A DNA stretch of 18,748 nt, from positions 1 to 18,748 of the forward strand of contig HF999749.1 of the NCBI GenBank assembly GCA_000434175.1, written 5' to 3'. The notes below the pieces were generated by a model. That model was not told the origin of the DNA and searched no databases. It was given only the letters and a program-made list of their open reading frames with translations. Position 1 is the first letter of the stretch. Every line of letters starts with the position of its first letter. Origin of the DNA: Mycoplasma sp. CAG:611. GTDB taxonomy: Bacteria > Bacillota_I > Bacilli_A > RF39 > UBA660. This document shows positions 13,359-18,748 of this stretch, one piece after another. Position numbers and translations under genes: made by a program.

Positions 13359-14619
13359 ATTTTGTCTTTCTTTTAATTAAATTTCTAAATAACTTAGATT
13401 TACAATACAATTTATAAGCATTTTCTTTTATAACAAGATCAAATTCTCCAATATATTCTGTTACTTCTGCACCGTAACCTAGTTTCATTTCGTTTAATCC
13501 TTTATATTTACTATCATCTGCAAAATATCCTGTTATAGCATTTAAATCAAAATATATTGCTCCTTTTTTAGCATATTTTTCAATAATATACCATTTTGTT
13601 AAATAATTAGGATAATATAACGCATAATCAGAATTTTGACCTTCGATTAATAATTCAACACCATTTTTATCAAGTATAATCGCGGTAGCCCCAATTATTA
13701 TACCACTTGGATTTTTAGCAAATAAATCAGATGCAAAGATAAGTTCTTTTTTATATGTATCAAGAAGTTTATCAGAAGTTATTTTAGTATTCATTAATTT
13801 ATTTGTTATTTTATTTTCAGTACTTTTTTCTTGAATTTCTAAATTTATTTTTTCATTGTTTGTAACTTCAAGTTCATATAATTTTTTAATATTTTGTAAA
13901 TACTTTTCAGAATTTAATTTAGCAAAATATATTTCAAAATCATCACCAAATTCTTTTGCAAATGTTTGATAATATTCTAAAGTTCTTGAATGCTTTTTAG
14001 CAACAAATGTATAAAATAGTTTTATATCATTATGATTTCCCTTTATTATTTCAACCCCACGACTTTCTGCTTTTCTTATTTTATTTCTTACTTGATCGTC
14101 AAAGTTTTTAAACAATGTACTACTTGAACCAGTAACCTTTAAAATAGCATTCCAACGAGGCTTTAATGTTCCAAAAAATTTATTTTCTCCATAATAGTTA
14201 TAACCAATACTTTTTAAATAGTTGGTAACATCATTATTAAAAGGACTTGGAATAATATTTCCATCTTTATCTCTTTTATTATTTATAACAAGAGGATCTA
14301 TTTTTAAAAATATATATTTTTTCTTTGATAAATATCTTTTAATTAAACTTGTTACTTCTTTTACAAGTTCTTTATTATCATAATTAATTAAAAATCCTCT
14401 TGGAGCATAAGCATATTTATAACTTCCTATAATTGTTTGACTAAGCATCATTGTCGCACCAACTAAATTATTTTCATCATCTGTAAAACCAAAGTAAAAT
14501 ACTTCATAATTACAAGATTTCATAATATTGGCATACATACTTGTTTGATAATATGAATGTAAAGGATGGCTGTATGAAAATTTATCAAATTGCTCTTTTG
14601 TTAACATTACTAAATTCAT
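13357..14619 (-). CDS. FemAB-family peptidoglycan interpeptide-bridge aminoacyltransferase
   Basis: A FemAB/FemX/MurM-family enzyme of 420 residues. It is expected to add an amino acid from aminoacyl-tRNA to the peptide side chain of lipid-linked peptidoglycan precursors at the inner face of the membrane. Family features are the N-terminal HPLHSYYQTSMYA, the first acetyltransferase-like domain with GSYKYAYAPRGFLI, the RNKIRKAESRGVEI stretch followed by FYTFVAKKHSRT, a helical arm rich in Lys/Glu/Asn at about residues 245-295, and the C-terminal GIIIGATAII and YFDLNAITGYF. Which amino acid is added cannot be read. An upstream ATG at 14628 touches the AAAGAAAGG ribosome binding site with no spacer, so ATG 14619 (about 8 bases of spacing) is preferred. 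It is divergent from eno and stands alone. It shows that the organism builds cross-bridged peptidoglycan. Confidence 0.92.
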   Translation of the reverse strand: MNLVMLTKEQFDKFSYSHPLHSYYQTSMYANIMKSCNYEVFYFGFTDDENNLVGATMMLSQTIIGSYKYAYAPRGFLINYDNKELVKEVTSLIKRYLSKKKYIFLKIDPLVINNKRDKDGNIIPSPFNNDVTNYLKSIGYNYYGENKFFGTLKPRWNAILKVTGSSSTLFKNFDDQVRNKIRKAESRGVEIIKGNHNDIKLFYTFVAKKHSRTLEYYQTFAKEFGDDFEIYFAKLNSEKYLQNIKKLYELEVTNNEKINLEIQEKSTENKITNKLMNTKITSDKLLDTYKKELIFASDLFAKNPSGIIIGATAIILDKNGVELLIEGQNSDYALYYPNYLTKWYIIEKYAKKGAIYFDLNAITGYFADDSKYKGLNEMKLGYGAEVTEYIGEFDLVIKENAYKLYCKSKLFRNLIKRKTK

Positions 14620-14708
14620 TTTTATCATCCTTTCTTTTTACTATATATATAATATATAATTTTTTTAGATAAAAATCAATAAAAATGTCTAATAATTCAA
14701 ATAAAAAA

Positions 14709-14738
14709 GTGACAAACTTTATAAATTTAATGTATAAT
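14709..14738 (+). promoter_or_regulatory. SigA-type promoter of eno
   Basis: GTGACA (14709-14714), an 18-base spacer and consensus TATAAT (14733-14738), followed by an AAGGAG box at 14750-14755 and the ATG at 14765. Confidence 0.65.
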
Positions 14739-14764
14739 AAAAATATAGTAAGGAGAAATAAAAT

Positions 14765-15979
14765 ATGAAAATTATAGATATTAAATCAAGACAAATTTTA
14801 GATTCAAGAGGATTTCCTACCATTGAAACTGATGTTTATGTAGAAAACGGGTTTGGGAGAGCAAGTATTCCAAGTGGAGCATCAACAGGAAGTAGGGAGG
14901 CTTTAGAACTTAGAGATAATGATACATCATATATGGGTAAAAGTGTTAACAAAGCAATTAGTAATGTTTTAAATATTATAAAACCAGAACTTATTGGTAA
15001 AGATTTAACACAAGAAGAGTTAGACAATTTATTAATAAAATTAGATAACACGCCAAATAAAAGTAATCTTGGAGCCAACGCAATTCTTTCTGTTTCTTTA
15101 GCATATTTAAAAGCATGTAGTAATAGTAAAAACTTACCACTTTATAAATATTTAGGAAAAACTTATTCTTTACCAAGATGTATGATGAATATATTAAATG
15201 GTGGATGTCATGCGGATAATAATATTGATTTTCAAGAATTTATGATCATGCCTAATAGAAATTCTATAAAGGAACAATTACAAATAGGTAGTGAGGTTTT
15301 TCATACATTAAAAAAGATATTAAAAGAAAAACACCTTATTACAAGTGTAGGAGATGAAGGAGGTTTTGCTCCTAATTTAAAAAGTAATGAAGAAGCATTA
15401 GATATTATTTGTATGGCAATAGAAAAAGCAGGTTATACTTTAGGAAAAGATGTTTCTATTGCTTTAGATATTGCTGCTTCAAGTTTTTATGATAATAAAA
15501 CAAAAAAATATAAAGTTAACAAAAAAAAGTTAACAAGTGAAAAATTGATGGAATTATACATAAAACTTATAAAAAAGTATCCTATTATATCAATTGAAGA
15601 TCCATTTGATGAAAATGATTTTATAGCATTTAAAAAATTTACATCACTAGTTAATATTCAAGTTGTAGGAGATGATTTATTTACAACATCAAGTGCTCTT
15701 TTACAAAAAGGAATTGATGAAAAAATGTGTAATGCTATTCTTTTAAAAGCTAATCAAATAGGAACAATAACAGAAATGATTAATACAATAAATTTAGCTA
15801 AAGAAAATAACTATAAAACAATTATTTCTCATAGAAGTGGAGAAACAGAAGATACATTTATTGCAGATTTTGCTGTAGGACTTAATTTAGGACAAATAAA
15901 AACAGGTTCAATGTCAAGAGGAGAAAGAATTTGTAAATATAATAGACTTTTAAGAATAGAAGAAGAATTAAATAATTAA
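14765..15979 (+). CDS. eno: Enolase
   Basis: Converts 2-phosphoglycerate to phosphoenolpyruvate in glycolysis. The active site is complete: the mobile loop SGAST (37-41), H149 (CHADN), E198 (GDEGG), metal ligands D235 (ALDIAAS), E278 (SIEDP) and D303 (VGDDL), catalytic K328 (ILLKANQIG), H356 with the SHRSGETED block, and K379 (GQIKTGS). At 404 residues it is about 25 shorter than most bacterial enolases, with trimmed surface loops. Several normally conserved positions differ: NGGCHADN instead of NGGSHADN, AASSF instead of AASEF, and MSRGER where APSRTDR is usual. It is therefore a divergent but probably active enzyme; a second, more typical copy elsewhere is possible. An AAGGAG box precedes the ATG. 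No other glycolytic gene is adjacent; an exchanger gene follows after 55 bases. Confidence 0.95.
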   Translation: MKIIDIKSRQILDSRGFPTIETDVYVENGFGRASIPSGASTGSREALELRDNDTSYMGKSVNKAISNVLNIIKPELIGKDLTQEELDNLLIKLDNTPNKSNLGANAILSVSLAYLKACSNSKNLPLYKYLGKTYSLPRCMMNILNGGCHADNNIDFQEFMIMPNRNSIKEQLQIGSEVFHTLKKILKEKHLITSVGDEGGFAPNLKSNEEALDIICMAIEKAGYTLGKDVSIALDIAASSFYDNKTKKYKVNKKKLTSEKLMELYIKLIKKYPIISIEDPFDENDFIAFKKFTSLVNIQVVGDDLFTTSSALLQKGIDEKMCNAILLKANQIGTITEMINTINLAKENNYKTIISHRSGETEDTFIADFAVGLNLGQIKTGSMSRGERICKYNRLLRIEEELNN

Positions 15980-16034
15980 TAATAAATAATATTAGTAAAT
16001 CATATAATTTAAATGGAATTATTAAGGAGATTAT

Positions 16035-16979
16035 ATGGAACTAGTATTATTTTTATTTTTAGCAGGATTAACTATATATTTAAGTTTTAAATTATCTTAT
16101 TATGCAGATATTTTAAATAAAACATCAAATATAAGTGGTGTTTTTATCGGAGGAATTTTACTTGCAGGATTAACATCACTACCAGAGTTTGTAACATGTT
16201 TAAGTTCAATATTTTTAAATAATCCATATCTTGCAATTGGTGATATTTTAGGAAGTAATTTTTTTAATATATCTATTATGTGTCTTTTCGATATATTATT
16301 TATAAAAACAATGTTTTATAATTATACTAAAAATAAATATTATATAATTTATCTTCTTTTAATAATAAATTATTTTATTATGTATCTATTTATGGGAGGA
16401 ATATTTAATTTAGAGTTATTTAATATAGGAATACCTTCATTTATAATAATTATTAGTTATATAATTTATTTAAAAAAAGCACAAGAAAAAGATTCTAAAA
16501 AAGAAATAATAAAAACTAAAGAACATGTTTTATTAAAGTTTTTAATCGTTGGAATATTAATGGTTATTGTAAGTATTTTTCTTACCTTAATTGTTAATTT
16601 AATCGCAGATAAAAATCCTAATGTTGCTTCTAGTTTTATCGGAGCAATACTTCTTGGAATAACAACAAGTATGCCAGAAGTAATAACTTTTATAGCACTT
16701 ATTAAAATGAAAAGTTTTGATCTTGCCCTTTCTGATATTATTGGTAGTAACTTATTTAATTTATTAATCTTAGCAATTGGAGATATCTTTTTAAAAAATA
16801 AAGAAATATATTACTTTGTAGATAAAGAAAGTATGTTTTTACTTGTATTTGGTTTTATTTTAACAATATTAAGTTTTTATCAAAATAATAGAAAAGTAGT
16901 TAAAAATAAATTAATATATATTGTTCCTTCTTTAATAGGAGTACTTTTATATATTTATTATATCGTAATTAATGTATAA
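16035..16979 (+). CDS. Na+/Ca2+ exchanger-family membrane protein (YrbG/CaCA type)
   Basis: A 314-residue polytopic membrane protein with the two inverted alpha-repeats of the cation/Ca2+ exchanger superfamily. Repeat one (about residues 40-80) has LTSLPEF followed by AIGDILGSNFFNI. Repeat two (about 205-245) has GITTSMPEVITF followed by ALSDIIGSNLFNL. In the family the acidic residues of the (S/T)-x-PE motif and the GS-N segment bind cations; both glutamates are present. About ten membrane helices can be drawn, with a short Lys/Glu-rich cytoplasmic loop near residues 150-168. The likely role is Ca2+ or other cation antiport against Na+ or H+, with ion choice unknown. It lies 55 bases after eno with an AAGGAG box and no visible terminator between, so it may be co-transcribed. 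No clear terminator follows. Confidence 0.9.
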   Translation: MELVLFLFLAGLTIYLSFKLSYYADILNKTSNISGVFIGGILLAGLTSLPEFVTCLSSIFLNNPYLAIGDILGSNFFNISIMCLFDILFIKTMFYNYTKNKYYIIYLLLIINYFIMYLFMGGIFNLELFNIGIPSFIIIISYIIYLKKAQEKDSKKEIIKTKEHVLLKFLIVGILMVIVSIFLTLIVNLIADKNPNVASSFIGAILLGITTSMPEVITFIALIKMKSFDLALSDIIGSNLFNLLILAIGDIFLKNKEIYYFVDKESMFLLVFGFILTILSFYQNNRKVVKNKLIYIVPSLIGVLLYIYYIVINV

Positions 16980-17160
16980 CGATAAACTTGAAAGTAATAA
17001 ATATTTATAATATAATGTATCTGTCAAGGAAATCTTGAGTATAATAAAAAGGGAAATACTTATATTTTAAAACTATTACAAGAATAATAAAAAGAAATAA
17101 AAGAATAATAGATAGTTTCATAAACTTTAATATAAAAGTTATAATCTTAATAAATAGTAT

Positions 17161-17189
17161 TTGATTTATTTTATAATATGTGGTATTAT
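17161..17189 (+). promoter_or_regulatory. SigA-type extended -10 promoter of secG
   Basis: TTGATT (17161-17166), a 17-base spacer and TATTAT (17184-17189), with TGG directly before the -10 as an extended element. The upstream stretch 16980-17160 is AT-rich with only weak hairpins; I see no gene in it. Confidence 0.62.
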
Positions 17190-17215
17190 TTTCTTATGAA
17201 TTAAGGAGGCATCTT

Positions 17216-17431
17216 ATGGATACAGTATTAATCATTTTATGTATAGTAATTATCGCACTAGTTTTACTTCAAAGTGGTAAAGCAGAAGGTGCATCTCAAA
17301 TTATAACAGGTGGAGCTGGAGATTTATTTAAAAATAGAAAAGAAAGAGGAAGTGAACTAATAATTAGTAACACTACTTTTATCTTAGGTATAGTATTCTT
17401 TATAATTTGTTTAGTAATATCATTTACATAA
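17216..17431 (+). CDS. secG: Preprotein translocase subunit SecG
   Basis: A 71-residue SecG, the small accessory subunit of the SecYEG channel that helps protein export. It has two transmembrane helices (about 2-20 and 48-69) joined by a glycine-rich cytoplasmic loop with the family motif LLQSGKAEGASQIITGGAGD and then LFKNRKERG. The frame is open further up to a GTG at 17180, but the TAAGGAGG box at 17202-17209 is correctly spaced for ATG 17216 and lies inside that longer frame, so the short form is right. Its length is normal for Firmicutes SecG. The gene has its own promoter and is followed by a strong terminator and then rnr. The secG-rnr order is shared by many Firmicutes. Confidence 0.94.
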   Translation: MDTVLIILCIVIIALVLLQSGKAEGASQIITGGAGDLFKNRKERGSELIISNTTFILGIVFFIICLVISFT

Positions 17432-17436
17432 AATTG

Positions 17437-17459
17437 ACTCATTAATAATGAGTTTTTTT
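17437..17459 (+). terminator. Rho-independent terminator after secG
   Basis: A perfect 7-bp stem, ACTCATT (17437-17443) and AATGAGT (17447-17453), a 3-base loop and seven T (17453-17459). It lies 34 bases before the rnr start, so rnr probably depends on read-through or on a promoter in the short gap (a TATGAT box lies near 17465). Confidence 0.82.
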
Positions 17460-17493
17460 AATTTTTATGATAAAATAAAAATAGGTGATAAAA

Positions 17494-18748
17494 ATGAAAG
17501 ATAAGATATTAGAAGTTTTAAAATTAACAAGAAATAATGCTTTAAATATGGAAGAAATATATAATAAAATATATCATAGTGAAATAGAAATGGATAAATT
17601 TAATTCTTTAAAAGAAGAATTAAATAAACTTCAAGAAGAACATTTAGTTTACTGTGTTAATTCTAAAAAAGGATTATATACTTTAAATCCTTTTAGGGAA
17701 GGTATTTTACATATAAGAAGAAATAAAGATGTTATTGTAACATGTGATTTAGGAGATATTAAAATAGAAAAAGCTAAAACATATGGGGCATTAGAAGGGG
17801 ATAAAGTATTAATTAGAATAACAGATTTTAACTATAGTTTAGGTAGTATAAAAGAAATAATTGAAAGAAAAGGTTTAATCGGAGAAGTTAAAACAATAAA
17901 AGGGAAAAGATTTGTTATGGCTAATAATAATTTATATATGATAGATTTACCTAATTCTATTGTGGATGGACTTCTTGTAGGTATAAAAGTAGATAAGAAA
18001 AAAATAGGTAGATATTATAAAGCAACATTAGATAGAGTTATATGTCATAAAAATGCTCCGAGAGTGGATGAATTTAAAATATTATACGATCATGGTTTTA
18101 ATAATAATTATGAAGAAGAAATAAAAGAAGAATTAAAAAGTATTCCAAGTGAAGTTAGAAAAATAGATTTTATTAATCGAAAAGATTTAACAGATAAAAC
18201 TATTTTTACAATTGATGGGGATGATACTAAAGATATAGATGATGCGATTAGTATTGAAAAAAAAGGTAATAACTATATTCTTGGAGTTCATATCGCAGAT
18301 GTAAGTTATTATGTAAAAGAAAATTCATATATAGATAAAAGTGCAAGAGAAAAAGCAACAAGTGTATATATGCCTGGGGTTGTTTTTCCAATGTATCCAG
18401 TTTTTTTATCAAATGGGATTTGTTCTTTAAATCCAGATGTTGATAGATGTAGTATTTCTTGTGTTATGGAAATAGATAAAAATGGTAAATTAATAGATTT
18501 TGATATATTTAAAAGTGTTATTCATTCAAGAATACAAATGACTTATAAAAAAGTTAATAAAATATTAGAAGAAAATATAATAGATGATGAATATAAGTTA
18601 TATGTAAATGATTTAAAATTAATGAAAGAACTTTCTGATATATTACATAATATGCGTGTTAAAAGAGGATTACTTGATTTTGATAGAGAAGAAATAAAAA
18701 TAGAAACTGATATTAATGGTAAAGTAACAAATATTTCTAAAAGAATAA
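17494..18748 (+). CDS. rnr: Ribonuclease R, 3' end beyond the window
   Basis: The first 418 codons of a processive 3'-to-5' exoribonuclease that degrades structured RNA and works with the trans-translation system. In order: an N-terminal winged-helix-like region (about 1-65), cold-shock/OB-type RNA-binding segments (about 70-215), and the start of the RNB catalytic domain from about 240. The catalytic aspartate cluster is intact: TIDGDDTKDIDDAISIEKK (about 246-264), in which the spaced Asp residues bind magnesium. It is followed by LGVHIADVSYYV and the RNB motif SVYMPGVVFPMYP. The rest of RNB and the S1 domain lie outside the window. An AGGTGA box precedes the ATG. Compared with other RNase R proteins the N-terminal half is compact. 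In other Firmicutes smpB often follows rnr. Confidence 0.96.
   Translation, partial: MKDKILEVLKLTRNNALNMEEIYNKIYHSEIEMDKFNSLKEELNKLQEEHLVYCVNSKKGLYTLNPFREGILHIRRNKDVIVTCDLGDIKIEKAKTYGALEGDKVLIRITDFNYSLGSIKEIIERKGLIGEVKTIKGKRFVMANNNLYMIDLPNSIVDGLLVGIKVDKKKIGRYYKATLDRVICHKNAPRVDEFKILYDHGFNNNYEEEIKEELKSIPSEVRKIDFINRKDLTDKTIFTIDGDDTKDIDDAISIEKKGNNYILGVHIADVSYYVKENSYIDKSAREKATSVYMPGVVFPMYPVFLSNGICSLNPDVDRCSISCVMEIDKNGKLIDFDIFKSVIHSRIQMTYKKVNKILEENIIDDEYKLYVNDLKLMKELSDILHNMRVKRGLLDFDREEIKIETDINGKVTNISKRI

Noticed and set aside
17180..17215. N-terminal extension of SecG from GTG 17180
   Set aside because: The extension contains the -10 region and the TAAGGAGG box for ATG 17216, and SecG proteins begin directly with the first membrane helix.
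16980..17215. Possible small RNA or tmRNA in the gap before secG
   Set aside because: Only weak stems such as TCAAG/CTTGA and AACTTT/AAAGTT are present. There are no tRNA-like ends and no terminator.
1..18748. Mycoplasma-type code with UGA as tryptophan
   Set aside because: RF2 is present with its regulatory UGA, tryptophan is written UGG throughout, and all genes read through in the standard code apart from two A-run frameshifts.
1..18748. CRISPR arrays, insertion sequences, tRNA or rRNA genes
   Set aside because: No regularly spaced repeats, transposase-like frames, tRNA cloverleaf sequences or rRNA motifs were seen on either strand.

Overview
This is a very AT-rich window (by eye about three quarters A+T, not computed) from a low-GC Gram-positive bacterium, most likely an uncultured gut-type Bacilli/Firmicutes lineage. 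Strong AAGGAGG-type ribosome binding sites, SpoVG, a LemA protein, FtsEX with a secreted M23 hydrolase, a FemAB-type peptidoglycan aminoacyltransferase and the clusters prfB..ftsEX and eno..secG-rnr all point this way. It makes a cell wall, so it is not a Mycoplasma. It carries RF2 with the classical +1 recoding site at an internal UGA, so the standard bacterial code applies, although no gene in the window ends in UGA.

Layout. (1) 40-1779 is an accessory block: an intact GNAT acetyltransferase, a second GNAT broken by a one-base frameshift, and a nucleoside phosphorylase-family protein. (2) 1797-2833 is a DUF3137 gene that has lost its 5' half, followed by an intact LemA gene and a terminator. 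(3) 2929-4321 is a two-gene unit: an unrecognised coiled-coil membrane protein with a six-cysteine extracellular tail, then an HD-domain phosphohydrolase. A bidirectional terminator separates it from (4), a minus-strand regulator with two helix-turn-helix domains (4335-6049), split by a one-base frameshift and divergent from an unrecognised membrane-anchored exported protein (6189-7094). The shared intergenic region holds a perfect 12-bp inverted repeat that touches the -35 element of the exported-protein gene. (5) 7164-13331 is a core block: spoVG, prfB, two tandem YitT-family membrane proteins, ftsE, ftsX and a coiled-coil M23 peptidase. FtsEX is expected to gate the hydrolase across the membrane. 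(6) A minus-strand FemAB-family gene converges on it across a second bidirectional terminator. (7) 14765-18748 reads rightward: enolase, a Na+/Ca2+ exchanger-family protein, secG and the first part of rnr, which runs off the window end.

Points worth a second look are the operator-like inverted repeat beside the double-HTH regulator, two broken genes that both look one A short at a six-A run, the truncated DUF3137 gene next to intact lemA, the cysteine-rich membrane protein paired with an HD enzyme, and the lack of UGA terminators. No tRNA, rRNA, CRISPR array, insertion sequence or attachment site was recognised. No gene-free stretch exceeds 300 bases; the longest, 16980-17215, holds only the secG promoter and AT-rich sequence.
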